Source of the DNA: Psychrobacter raelei
GTDB taxonomy: Bacteria; Pseudomonadota; Gammaproteobacteria; Pseudomonadales; Moraxellaceae
Direction of reading: 5' to 3'
Length of the DNA stretch: 64,000 bases
Assembly (NCBI RefSeq): GCF_022631235.3
Contig: NZ_CP093310.2
Location: forward strand, 186,001 to 250,000
This document shows, one piece after another, positions 49,967 through 58,889 of the stretch; within the stretch, counting starts at the first letter, position 1; every line of letters begins with the position of its first letter. The position numbers and the translations under genes were made by a program. Under the pieces are notes generated by a model that searched no databases, had not been told where the DNA came from, and worked only from the letters and a program-made list of their open reading frames with translations.

Positions 49967-50683
49967 ATGTCTAATATTGAAGAAGAACAAACCCCACGGA
50001 TTTTAATTGTAGAAGATGATGAACGTCTTGCTATGTTAACCCAAGATTACTTGGTTAAAAACGGCATGGATGTCGCCATCGAAACTGACGGTAACCGTGC
50101 TATCCGCCGCATTATCAATGAACAGCCTGATTTGGTTGTATTAGATGTGATGTTGCCAGGTAGCGATGGTCTAACCGTTTGCCGTGAAGTACGTCCACAT
50201 TACCACAGCCCAATTTTGATGCTGACTGCGCGTACAGAAGACATGGACCAAGTCTTGGGTCTTGAGATGGGTGCTGACGATTATGTCGCTAAGCCTGCTC
50301 AGCCTCGCGTATTATTGGCTCGTATCCGCGCTTTATTACGCCGCTCGGAGAATGCGCCTTCAGAAGAAGTACCACAGCGCTTAGAGTTTGGTGAGCTGGT
50401 TATCGACAATGGTGGCCGCTCAGTAACCCTAAATGGCGAATTGGTTGACTTCACCAGTGCTGAATATGACTTACTATGGCTGTTGGCCTCAAATGCAGGT
50501 CGCATCTTATCACGTGAAGACATCTTTGAGCGTCTGCGTGGTATTGAGTATGATGGTCAAGACCGTTCAATTGACGTACGTATCTCACGTATTCGTCCAA
50601 AAATCGGTGATGATCCAGAAAATCCCAAACGCATCAAAACGGTACGCAGTAAAGGCTACTTGTTCGTTAAAGAAGGCAACTAA
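49967..50683 (+). CDS. bfmR: OmpR-family response regulator, BfmR/RstA-like
   Basis: Two-domain transcription factor: receiver (acidic pocket VEDDER, phosphoacceptor D60 in VVLDVMLPG, conserved Lys in YVAKPAQ) and winged-helix DNA-binding domain (VDFTSAEYDLLWLLASNAG, RSIDVRISRIRPKIGDD, IKTVRSKGYLF). The sequence is, from memory, very close to Acinetobacter baumannii BfmR, the regulator of envelope stress and biofilm. GAGGAAG ribosome site. The kinase gene lies downstream but with a terminator and a ~490-bp gap between. Confidence 0.92.
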   Translation: MSNIEEEQTPRILIVEDDERLAMLTQDYLVKNGMDVAIETDGNRAIRRIINEQPDLVVLDVMLPGSDGLTVCREVRPHYHSPILMLTARTEDMDQVLGLEMGADDYVAKPAQPRVLLARIRALLRRSENAPSEEVPQRLEFGELVIDNGGRSVTLNGELVDFTSAEYDLLWLLASNAGRILSREDIFERLRGIEYDGQDRSIDVRISRIRPKIGDDPENPKRIKTVRSKGYLFVKEGN

Positions 50684-51173
50684 TTTCTACCTAAATAGTT
50701 GCTACAGATGGCGTTGCTCATGCGGTGATATAAAGCTGACATAGGGCCTAACTGCTATCTGCTGTCTGATTAGCTGTGATTTATCACAAAGCCGGCTATA
50801 ATAGCTGGCTTTTTTGTGTTTGGCTTTTGAGTGATCTTTAGCATAGCGGTTGTGTTCGACTGGCTTTTGTGTACTTTGTGCTAATTAATGGCCTATTTTG
50901 ACAGTTTTTTTACAAAACTTGTGCCCTGACAACAAAATTTCAAACCATAGTAGTCGGAACTGCCCTTATAATTGAGTATCATTTCCTCCTAAGCGACCAC
51001 TTAACGCCAACCGATTATTTTTTAAGTCTTTACCCACTCATCTATGTTGTTAACTACCAATATTAACTCATAAACGGGTAGCTTTAGTAGACACTGGTAG
51101 CAGCTTGGTCATCGGTAGGTTAAAAATCCAAATTAGGGTAAACTAGGATAAAATTAATTTTATTAGATGTCAT
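50684..51173 (+). other. bfmR-bfmS spacer
   Basis: 490 bases without a gene. Contains the bfmR terminator (50788-50815), preceded by the short dyad TGTGATTTATCACA (50775-50788), then AT-rich sequence that must hold a bfmS promoter. No small ORF with a good ribosome site was seen. Confidence 0.6.
50788..50815 (+). terminator. Intrinsic terminator after bfmR
   Basis: GCCGGCTA pairs with TAGCTGGC (one G-T pair) around TAA, preceded by AAA and followed by T6. Confidence 0.82.
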
Positions 51174-52865
51174 ATGCCAATATTCTCATCCTTAAAACAT
51201 AGTATTTTTCTGCGCATCTATGCCGGCTTATTATTGGTTTGTCTTTTTGTTGCCTTATTTGCCCAGCTGTTGGTGGACACCATCAATAAAGAGCGTATTC
51301 AAACCTATAGAGAAAACGTGGCCACAGGCGCTTTGTATTTGGTCAGCTCGGGTCTAAAGCAGCAAGCTTCTGAGACCCAGCGCGAATATTGGCTTAATGA
51401 TATCAGTCAATTATTTGGTAATAATTTTAGTATTCAGCCAGAGTCAAATATCGACTTTAAGGCCAGTGAGCTTAAGCGTTTAGAGCAACAAAAAACAGTG
51501 GTACGTTATGTCGCTCAGCCGGCCTATGCCGACATCTTTCATCCTATCGAGGGTGAAGATAATGTCATTACTGTGCGTATTAGCAAAGTCACTGAGCAAC
51601 AAGTGCGTGCCATGGCAGTGCTGCTTTTAAATGATTTGTCCTACTTTCCTGACCTTGAAAGCAAGCGTCAGCGTCTTAGTGAAATTTCAGAAAAATTCGC
51701 GTTTCCACTTAGCATTGAAAATGTCGATAAGCTTGAACTAGATGATGATCAACTGCGCCGACTAGACCGTGATGAAGTGGTCATGCTATTTCGTGACAGT
51801 ACCCGCTCTGATGACTCCTCTATTAAGATTATAGCGCCCTCTGAGCTTGAGAATATGGCGTTGGTTATTGGGCCGGTTAGTCTGTTTAAGTGGTTCCCCT
51901 TTAATCTGATTATCAGTGTGGTGCTTATTAGCATGTTCCTTATTAGTTTGGGAGTTTATGCACTGATTTTCCCACTTGAGCGCAAATTGCAACTGATTCA
52001 GTCCGGTGTTAATGAGGTCGGCGATGGTAATTTAGATACCCGCGTGCAGGTGGTGGGTCAAGATGAGATTGCTCGATTGGCGGCTACCTTCAACGCCATG
52101 ACCGAGCACATCAAGCGCCTTATTGAGTCACAGCGGGAGCTAACCCGAGCGGTGTCACATGAGCTGCGCACCCCTGTGGCACGTATTCGCTTTGCGGTAG
52201 ATATGTTGGCCGATACTGAAGATCAAGAATCTCGAGAGATGCAACGCGACTATATCGATGAAGATATTGAGTCGTTAAATGGTCTTATTGATGAGATTTT
52301 AACTTACGCTAAGTTAGAAGAAGGCTCGCCTAAGCTAGACCTTGAGCCGGTGAGCCTAAAAGAGCTGGTCGATCAGATTGTGCGTGAGACCAATGCGTTA
52401 GGTAAGCCTATTGAGATAGTGGGTATAGCACCGACAGCCAAGGTGACTGCGGTGGCAGACAGACGCTACCTACACCGTGTGGTGCAGAACTTGGCGGGTA
52501 ATGCCTTGCGTTATGCTGAGTCGAAGATTGTTATTAGCGCCGGCGTACGTAAAGGCGAGGCTTTTGTGTCGGTAGAAGATGATGGCCACGGTATTCCAGA
52601 AGAAGATCGCGATAAGGTATTCGTGCCTTTTGCGCGCTTAGATGACAGTCGCACGCGCGCTTCAGGGGGCTATGGCCTCGGGCTGTCTATCGTGTCACGT
52701 ATTGCGTTTTGGTTTAATGGCACCATGTCTGTGGATGAAAGTCCGAAATTGGGCGGCGCTCGCTTTACCATGAATTGGCCGATTAAGCCGTTAACCCAGA
52801 CCATTTCAGCCGATCAATTAACGCAAGAAAAAGGCGCTCGTAAACTGATAGACAGCGACAGCTAA
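51174..52865 (+). CDS. bfmS: BfmS-like sensor histidine kinase
   Basis: Membrane sensor kinase, presumed partner of BfmR. Helix 1 (about 13-33), a ~205-residue periplasmic domain, helix 2 (about 245-268, LIISVVLISMFLISLGVYALIF), HAMP, HisKA with H329 in AVSHELRTPVARIRF, and HATPase with NLAGNALRYAES, VSVEDDGHGIPEEDRDKVF and GGYGLGLSIVSR. 563 residues, near A. baumannii BfmS (549). Only a weak ribosome site precedes the ATG. It is not directly coupled to bfmR. Confidence 0.88.
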   Translation: MPIFSSLKHSIFLRIYAGLLLVCLFVALFAQLLVDTINKERIQTYRENVATGALYLVSSGLKQQASETQREYWLNDISQLFGNNFSIQPESNIDFKASELKRLEQQKTVVRYVAQPAYADIFHPIEGEDNVITVRISKVTEQQVRAMAVLLLNDLSYFPDLESKRQRLSEISEKFAFPLSIENVDKLELDDDQLRRLDRDEVVMLFRDSTRSDDSSIKIIAPSELENMALVIGPVSLFKWFPFNLIISVVLISMFLISLGVYALIFPLERKLQLIQSGVNEVGDGNLDTRVQVVGQDEIARLAATFNAMTEHIKRLIESQRELTRAVSHELRTPVARIRFAVDMLADTEDQESREMQRDYIDEDIESLNGLIDEILTYAKLEEGSPKLDLEPVSLKELVDQIVRETNALGKPIEIVGIAPTAKVTAVADRRYLHRVVQNLAGNALRYAESKIVISAGVRKGEAFVSVEDDGHGIPEEDRDKVFVPFARLDDSRTRASGGYGLGLSIVSRIAFWFNGTMSVDESPKLGGARFTMNWPIKPLTQTISADQLTQEKGARKLIDSDS

Positions 52866-52885
52866 TCCATTAGCTGTCCTATTGT

Positions 52886-52945
52886 CTGGTCTTACTCATA
52901 CTGGTCTTGCTCATGCGGGCCCTATTCATGCAGGCCTTATTCATG
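52886..52945. repeat. Four imperfect 15-bp tandem repeats
   Basis: CTGGTCTTACTCATA, CTGGTCTTGCTCATG, CGGGCCCTATTCATG and CAGGCCTTATTCATG stand head to tail between the convergent kinase genes; the last covers the stop codon of the EnvZ-like gene. Confidence 0.8.
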
Positions 52946-54397
52946 ATAGGCTTCTACGTCATCCTCATCGTTAGGCTCCCAGTCCGTAGGCTGGGTCTGA
53001 GATAGCAGTGGGATACGCACACACACTTGCAGTCCGCCTTCAGGATGATTGATGGCTTCTACCGTGCCATGATGTAGCCCTGTAATGCGCTGTACGATGG
53101 CAAGACCCAGTCCGCTACCCTGAGTCGTCCGAGCCGATTCTCCACGCTCAAAGGGCTGCATAATGCGCTCTAATTGATCATTTGCTACCCCAGGGCCGCA
53201 GTCGCGCACACAAATGATTAATTGCTCCTTAGCCTTGCGTACCATACCTGGCGTGGACACTGAGGTTTCGTCATCTGGATCCACCTGTTGCGAATTAAAG
53301 GTTGGGGTAATGGTAGCGGTCAAATAAATGGGCGGCTTACCATAGCGCTGAGCGTTTACGATTAAATTAATAATAAGACGCTTGATAGACATGGGTCTGA
53401 CCGCCACCTCGCGCAGTCCATCGGATTGATAGATGAATTCAAGGGGTGCAAATTGCACCATCACCTCTTTAAAAATACTGTCCAAGTTGGTTAAGCTGAC
53501 CGCCTCATCGGAGCCATCTTTCATAAAGGAGATGAACTGCTCTAAAATCGCATCCATATCTTCGATATCGTAAATCAGCCCTTCTCGAAAAAACTCATCG
53601 GGCAGCATCTCAGCGGTAAGCCGCATTCGAGTCAGGGGCGTGCGCAAGTCATGTGAAATACCGGCAAGCATAATGGTGCGCTCTTTTTGAGCCTGATTTA
53701 GTGTCGTAAATAGGCGGTTAAAGGCCATGTTTACGCGGCGAATCTCAGTGGTGCCTGTATTGGTGGGTAGGGTCGTGGCGCTACCCAAACTGATATAGTT
53801 GGTCGCCGCTTGTTGTAGCTTACGCAGCGGACGGTTTAATTGACGTACCAATAATAAAATGGTCACCAATGCCAATAGCGGAATGCCCAATAAGAAGAAA
53901 ATCAGCGAACTTGGGCTATACTGTGCATAAAATATAACAGGTTCACGTATCCAAAACTCCGGTGATGCTGTATCCTGAACCCAGAGCTGCGGCGTGGGTT
54001 TAAACTTAAAATAAACCACACTGTCACGGCCTAGCTGCTGGCTGATTTCTTGCTGAATAACATCGGTAAAAAACTCAACCACAGCTTTATCTGAAACATC
54101 AGGAAACTGACTGGGATCTTCAACCACCGCAATATGATTGTGGGCGAAAATCCAGCGGCTAACCTCCTCATTGTCTGCCCAATCCTGACGCGTTGCATTG
54201 ACCAGCTTCAACTCAGTGGTTAGGTAACGAGCATGGTTTTTTAGCTCGGGCAAATACAAACTGCGCCAAAAAAACCAGATTGAAACCGCCACACTGACGG
54301 TCACTACCAGCATCACAGCAAGGGTGGTCTGCCAAGTGTTGGAATAAGGCTTCAGTCTAAAACGTGAGCGTATGGAACGAGAGGCTGAGTGGGTCAT
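52937..54397 (-). CDS. EnvZ-like sensor histidine kinase without adjacent regulator
   Basis: About 486 residues: helix 1 (about 24-46, LAVMLVVTVSVAVSIWFFW), a periplasmic domain of about 130 residues, helix 2 (about 165-188, FFLLGIPLLALVTILLLV), HAMP, and HisKA with H249 in LAGISHDLRTPLTRMRL, the EnvZ-type box. HATPase: NLIVNAQRYG, CVRDCGPGVANDQLERI, GSGLGLAIVQR, with a hydrophilic insert of about 25 residues (EETSVSTPGM region). The frame is open from a TTG at 54457; ATG at 54397 is preferred but has no clear ribosome site. No ompR-like gene lies next to it in the window, although ompR-envZ are normally adjacent. Confidence 0.85.
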   Translation of the reverse strand: MTHSASRSIRSRFRLKPYSNTWQTTLAVMLVVTVSVAVSIWFFWRSLYLPELKNHARYLTTELKLVNATRQDWADNEEVSRWIFAHNHIAVVEDPSQFPDVSDKAVVEFFTDVIQQEISQQLGRDSVVYFKFKPTPQLWVQDTASPEFWIREPVIFYAQYSPSSLIFFLLGIPLLALVTILLLVRQLNRPLRKLQQAATNYISLGSATTLPTNTGTTEIRRVNMAFNRLFTTLNQAQKERTIMLAGISHDLRTPLTRMRLTAEMLPDEFFREGLIYDIEDMDAILEQFISFMKDGSDEAVSLTNLDSIFKEVMVQFAPLEFIYQSDGLREVAVRPMSIKRLIINLIVNAQRYGKPPIYLTATITPTFNSQQVDPDDETSVSTPGMVRKAKEQLIICVRDCGPGVANDQLERIMQPFERGESARTTQGSGLGLAIVQRITGLHHGTVEAINHPEGGLQVCVRIPLLSQTQPTDWEPNDEDDVEAYHE

Positions 54398-54450
54398 TGG
54401 GATATCGCTTAGTAGTTTATTGTTGGTTACAGTTTTAATTAAGGTAAAGG

Positions 54451-54479
54451 TTTCCAAGTCATTAGTATTCTGATATAAT
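54451..54479 (+). promoter_or_regulatory. Promoter for rpsP-rimM-trmD-rplS
   Basis: TTTCCA (54451-54456), 17-nt spacer, perfect TATAAT (54474-54479) with a TG extension; 40 bp before rpsP. Also lies close to the start region of the divergent kinase gene. Confidence 0.7.
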
Positions 54480-54518
54480 TATGCCCTTTTTGGTATACCT
54501 ACGGAAGAGAGAACTCAA

Positions 54519-54782
54519 ATGGTTGTTATTCGTTTAGCACGGGGCGGTGCCAAAAAACGCCCATTCTATCAAGTTGTTGTAGCTGATCAACGTCGTTCAC
54601 GCGATGGCCGTTACATCGAAAACTTAGGTTTTTACAACCCACTAGCGAAAGGTCAAGAAGTTGAACTTCGTCTAGACATGGACGCTTACAATGCTTGGAT
54701 CGAAAAAGGCGCACAGCCTTCAGATCGCGTTAAAGCATTGGCTAAAGGTTATAAGCCAACAACTGAAGAAGCAACTGCTTAA
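54519..54782 (+). CDS. rpsP: 30S ribosomal protein S16 (bS16)
   Basis: 87-residue 30S assembly protein. [37 protein letters not shown] and [23 protein letters not shown] identify bS16. AGAGAGAA ribosome site. First gene of the conserved rpsP-rimM-trmD-rplS operon. Confidence 0.97.
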   Translation: MVVIRLARGGAKKRPFYQVVVADQRRSRDGRYIENLGFYNPLAKGQEVELRLDMDAYNAWIEKGAQPSDRVKALAKGYKPTTEEATA

Positions 54783-54795
54783 GACATCATTTGCC

Positions 54796-54822
54796 TTGCA
54801 ATGGGAGTGTATCTCATTGCAA
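54796..54822 (+). other. Hairpin in the rpsP-rimM spacer
   Basis: TTGCAATGGGA pairs with TCTCATTGCAA (one G-T pair) around GTGTA. No T run follows directly. It probably processes or stabilises the rpsP transcript, which must be made in excess over rimM and trmD. Confidence 0.72.
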
Positions 54823-54871
54823 CCAAGTTTTGAGTAATTGTTTTTTTATTAATTGTGGCTGAGCAAGTCTT

Positions 54872-55402
54872 ATGACCAAACCAAACGCTGACAGTCTTAT
54901 GAAAATAGGACAACTAAAAAAACCATACGGCATTAAAGGCTGGTTATGGGTTTTTAGTGAAACTGAGGAACGAGAAGCTATTTTTAGTTATTCGCCTTGG
55001 TGGATGAAAACGGCTACAGGCTTTAAACCCCTGACCGTGACTCAGTGGCGCCGACAAGGCACAGGTATTGTGGCTCAATTTGAGCAAGTCCCTGATCGCA
55101 ATGTCGCCGAAACGATGAACGGGGTTAGTATTTGGATTGATAAAGACAGCTTACCTGGCACTGAAGAGGACGAGTACTACTGGTCTGATTTGGTGGGCTT
55201 AAGTGTCATTAATAAGCAAGATGAGTGCCTAGGCACAGTCAAAGAGCTGTTCGAAACTGGCGCACACCCGATTATGAAGGTAGTGCCGAGTCAAGACAGT
55301 ATCGATGATGAGCCGCGCATGATTCCTTGGCACAAACAAACTGTCGATGTGGTTGATTTGGCTGCCGGACGGATGGTTGTAGATTGGGAACGTGATTTTT
55401 AA
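54872..55402 (+). CDS. rimM: 16S rRNA processing protein RimM
   Basis: 30S maturation factor that binds S19. N-terminal RimM domain (IGQLKKPYGIKGWLWVFSETE) and C-terminal PRC barrel (YYWSDLVGLSVINKQDECLG, VKELFETGAHPIMKV, MIPWHKQTVDVVDLAAGRMVVDW). 176 residues, normal. Confidence 0.96.
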   Translation: MTKPNADSLMKIGQLKKPYGIKGWLWVFSETEEREAIFSYSPWWMKTATGFKPLTVTQWRRQGTGIVAQFEQVPDRNVAETMNGVSIWIDKDSLPGTEEDEYYWSDLVGLSVINKQDECLGTVKELFETGAHPIMKVVPSQDSIDDEPRMIPWHKQTVDVVDLAAGRMVVDWERDF

Positions 55403-55492
55403 GCCCATAATTTAGATTAAGGCTTAACAATGATTCCTAGTTATTCAACGATTGTCTGTATTTTGACGCATTAATAAGATGGAGGTGACCTA

Positions 55493-56254
55493 ATGTATTT
55501 CGCTGTCATCACCATTTTACCTGAGATGTTTACCGCGATAAGTGAGTATGGCATCACCGGTAGAGCGGTTCAAAATAAGCAAGTGGTTATCGACTGCATA
55601 AATCCTCGCGATTTTACGACAGACAATTATCGCCGTATCGATGAGCGCCCTTTTGGTGGTGGTCCGGGTATGGTGATGATGGCAGAACCTTTGGCAAAAG
55701 CCATAGCGTATGCCAAGTCGCAAGCAAGCTTACACGGCTGTATCACAGATTCAGAGCACTGTCCGGTTGTCTATCTGTCTCCGCAAGGCGATAAACTAGA
55801 TGAAGCTGCAGTGGTTTCTATGCGTCATTATGAGGCTATGATTCTGTTGTGTGGTCGCTATGAAGGCATTGATGAGCGACTGTTAGCGCGTTATGTTGAT
55901 ATGGAGATCTCTATTGGAGATTTTGTATTGACCGGTGGTGAGCTACCTGCGATGGTATTGATGGACAGTGTCATACGCCGATTGCCCGATGTTATGGGTG
56001 ATGCAAAGTCGGCTGAGCAAGACTCCTTTGTTGAAGGGTTGCTAGATTGTCCGCACTATACCAAGCCTCATGACTTTGAGGGGCTACAAGTGCCAGAGGT
56101 GTTATTATCTGGACACCATGCCAATATCGCAACGTGGCGGTTTATGCAGCAAGTTGAGCGCACCAAACAAAGGCGTCCTGACTTGTGGCAATCCTTTACC
56201 CCAAACGCCGAGCAAGCCCGCTTGCTCAAAAAAGTTAACAAAACGATGAAGTAG
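55493..56254 (+). CDS. trmD: tRNA (guanine-N1-)-methyltransferase TrmD
   Basis: SPOUT-class enzyme that methylates G37 of tRNAs with a G36 anticodon. The deep trefoil knot region is in [27 protein letters not shown] and [20 protein letters not shown]; catalytic Asp lies in the linker before [20 protein letters not shown]. 253 residues, as usual. GATGGAGGTGA ribosome site. Confidence 0.97.
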
Positions 56255-56527
56255 AGAGCCGATAGAACTTTCAATATGCTTTGTCTAAGTGCTAACTTTA
56301 CTGTTTTTTATTATCCCAGATTCTAAACTAGCTGGCTAAACCCGATGATAAACCAACTTAATATCATGGCCTAAGCCGTTAGGGTTATTGGTTCAATATC
56401 AATAACAATCGAAAACCGATTTCTTATTCCTGTTTCCCCAGTCCGCTCGTATTGAGCTTAAGGGGTGATTATTATAAACGGGTGGTATGCGTGTTAGCCT
56501 ATGCCGTCCCATGTGAGGAGCAATCTC

Positions 56528-56944
56528 ATGAGTAATATACATCCATTAGTACAAGCAGTTGAAAATTCACAACTACTTGAGCGTCCTAACTTCTCTGCTG
56601 GTGATACAGTTGTTGTTCAAGTAAAAGTTCGTGAAGGTGACCGTGAGCGTCTTCAGGCTTTTGAAGGTGTGGTAATCGCTAAGCGTAACCGTGGTCTTAA
56701 CTCTGCATTTACCGTTCGTAAAATCTCAAGCGGCATCGGTGTTGAGCGTGCTTTCCAATTACATTCACCAATCATTCATAGCATTGAAGTGAAGCGTCGT
56801 GGTGCTGTACGTCGTGCGAAACTTTACTACTTACGTGAGCGTTCTGGTAAATCTGCACGTATCCGTGAGAAATTATCTGCACGCGTTCAGACTAAAACTA
56901 GCGCGAACGTTCCAGAAGCAGTAGAAACTGCACCAGGCATCTAA
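56528..56944 (+). CDS. rplS: 50S ribosomal protein L19 (bL19)
   Basis: Located at the 30S-50S interface. [55 protein letters not shown] and [24 protein letters not shown] are bL19 signatures. At 138 residues it has a C-terminal tail of about 20 residues beyond the usual end ([20 protein letters not shown]). The ATG at 56528, after GAGGAGCAA, is preferred to 56501. A 273-nt spacer separates it from trmD. Confidence 0.96.
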   Translation: MSNIHPLVQAVENSQLLERPNFSAGDTVVVQVKVREGDRERLQAFEGVVIAKRNRGLNSAFTVRKISSGIGVERAFQLHSPIIHSIEVKRRGAVRRAKLYYLRERSGKSARIREKLSARVQTKTSANVPEAVETAPGI

Positions 56945-57019
56945 GCTGATCCTACTTTAGGTTAAAGCATTAATTAGTTGTATACCAAAAAGAGCTAATG
57001 GCCCTTAACAGCCATTAGG

Positions 57020-57053
57020 AAAAAGCCCCAGTCTTAATTGATTGGGGCTTTTT
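57020..57053 (+). terminator. Intrinsic terminator of the rpsP operon
   Basis: AAAAAGCCCCA pairs with TGGGGCTTTTT around GTCTTAATTGAT, ending in T5. Confidence 0.88.
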
Positions 57054-57231
57054 CATTTGACTAGACAATTTTTATTCTATAAATCAGTGATTTAGCGATA
57101 AATAGCACTCGTATTATTTGTGCAGTTAGAATACAATAAGCTTACACATGTACTGTATGAATTTATACATCTATTCCTTTTAACATCCTAAGCGTACGGA
57201 AGATATTTTTTTATTAGTATAAGGAGATACT

Positions 57232-58746
57232 ATGAGTAATGACTCATTGCCTAATTCAGGACACGACTCTATCACTGATGAGGGTCCTGTTTTAACCGGT
57301 ACTTATGAGCAGCTGCACAAGCCCAGTTCAAGTTTCGCCAGTCGCGATGACTACCTTAATCACGAATTACAAATCATGCAGCCTAAGCGCTGGAAACCCA
57401 ACTTGCCATTTCGTGATTATCGCTTTGAATTCGAAGATACCATTCCTGCTTTAGCAGCCACCATTGGTAAAGTGGTCATGGTGGGCGCCATTGCCGCGAC
57501 TTTCGCCGGTGCTCTTAATTTGGGTGATGCCTTTATTCTAGAAAACGTGCGTTATGAGTTACTTATTGTCTCGTTTTTCGTGGTGCTATTCTCCGGATTT
57601 ATTCTTCCTACCGCCAACTTGGCCGGTACCCATGGCCCCTTAATTCCGCTTATTCCTATTGTGGTGTTGGCAGGCGGTCACCCGATGGCCTTTGGTCTGT
57701 TAATTGGTCTGTTTGGTATCTTGCTCGCCATTAGTAAAGGGGGGAGTCTGCTGGCCAACTTGACCAGTAAAGGGGTGTGTGGCGGTCTGCTATTGTACTT
57801 GGGCTTTATTGGTACCACCTCTCAGGTGACCAAGCTGCTTAACTGGTCCAAAGACATCAATATGCCGCACATTGCCTTTGTGGTAATTTTGAGCACCATT
57901 GTGTTGTATGCGGTACTGGAAAACTACAATAAGCGCTGGCTTGCGGTTCCTTTAAGCTGCTTATTGGGTGGCGGTGTTGCTTTCTTACTGGGTGCGCCTT
58001 TTGCATTTGAGACTGCGCCAGGTATGCCACATATGAGTCCGATGTACTGGTGGGGTGAAAACACAGGATGGATGTTGGGTCTGCCCAATTTAGAGAGCTT
58101 TATGGTGGTATTGCCATTCGCGGTACTGGCAGTAGCCATGTGGTCACCTGACTTCTTGGGCCATCAGGTATTCCAAAAAATTAGCTATCCCAAGCGCACG
58201 GAGCGTGTGGTGATGAACATTGATGACACCATGACCAGTGCTTCTATCCGTCAGGTGGTGGGCTCGGTATTAGGCGGCGCAAACTTTACCTCATCTTGGG
58301 GAACTTATATTGTGCCTGCAGCAATTGCGAAGCGTCCCATCCCAGCAGGCGCTATTTTGACCGCTGTTTTTTGTGTGATCGCAGCGATTTGGGGCTATCC
58401 TATGGATTTGGCCATCTGGGAGCCTGTGATGTGTGTGGCGCTGATTGTGGGCGTATTCATTCCGCTACTTGAAGCGGGCATGGAGATGACACGTGAGGGC
58501 AAAACCACTCAATCTGCAGCCATCGTAGTATTCGCCTCTGCCTTGGTAAACCCAGCCTTTGGTTGGTCTTTAACTATGCTACTAGACAACTTAGGGCTTA
58601 TTGGCTCAAAAGAGCGCAGCGCAGGCCTAAGTAAAATGAGCCGCTGGATTATTCCCGCCTTTATGTTCGTACTATTAACGGTGGTTATGGCCATGGTAGG
58701 TATGTTGCCAGGTATCCCTGCATTGATGCCAAGCTTTAGACACTAA
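57232..58746 (+). CDS. Multi-pass membrane protein, DUF3360-like, putative transporter
   Basis: 504 residues with a ~65-residue hydrophilic N-terminus (HELQIMQPKRWKPNLPFRDY) and about 11-12 hydrophobic helices. Sequences such as ANLAGTHGPLIPLIPIVVLAGG, ISKGGSLLANLTSKGV and VVGSVLGGANFTSSWGTYIVP recall the DUF3360 family, which I place near the NCS2/SulP (uracil-xanthine/sulfate) transporter superfamily by fold-like features. The substrate is unknown. AAGGAGATA ribosome site; monocistronic between two terminators, so no operon partner helps. Confidence 0.72.
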   Translation: MSNDSLPNSGHDSITDEGPVLTGTYEQLHKPSSSFASRDDYLNHELQIMQPKRWKPNLPFRDYRFEFEDTIPALAATIGKVVMVGAIAATFAGALNLGDAFILENVRYELLIVSFFVVLFSGFILPTANLAGTHGPLIPLIPIVVLAGGHPMAFGLLIGLFGILLAISKGGSLLANLTSKGVCGGLLLYLGFIGTTSQVTKLLNWSKDINMPHIAFVVILSTIVLYAVLENYNKRWLAVPLSCLLGGGVAFLLGAPFAFETAPGMPHMSPMYWWGENTGWMLGLPNLESFMVVLPFAVLAVAMWSPDFLGHQVFQKISYPKRTERVVMNIDDTMTSASIRQVVGSVLGGANFTSSWGTYIVPAAIAKRPIPAGAILTAVFCVIAAIWGYPMDLAIWEPVMCVALIVGVFIPLLEAGMEMTREGKTTQSAAIVVFASALVNPAFGWSLTMLLDNLGLIGSKERSAGLSKMSRWIIPAFMFVLLTVVMAMVGMLPGIPALMPSFRH

Positions 58747-58790
58747 GGCCTCACCATAAGTCTAAGCCTCACGTATAGCAAAAAGGTTGT

Positions 58791-58820
58791 AAAAAGCTGG
58801 CGTTATGCCAGCTTTTTTTT
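58791..58820 (+). terminator. Intrinsic terminator after the DUF3360-like gene
   Basis: AAAAAGCTGGC pairs with GCCAGCTTTTT around GTTAT, followed by further T. Confidence 0.9.
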
Positions 58821-58889
58821 GTGCTTGCAATAATGCCCCAAAAGCCCCATAAATAAAGGTATCTTTAATAATTTTTGGTTTAATACGTT

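Noticed and set aside
50775..50788. TGTGATTTATCACA as a CRP or FNR site
   Set aside because: The half-sites are too close (CRP needs a 6-nt centre) and it lacks the FNR TTGAT-N4-ATCAA form; reported only as a dyad.
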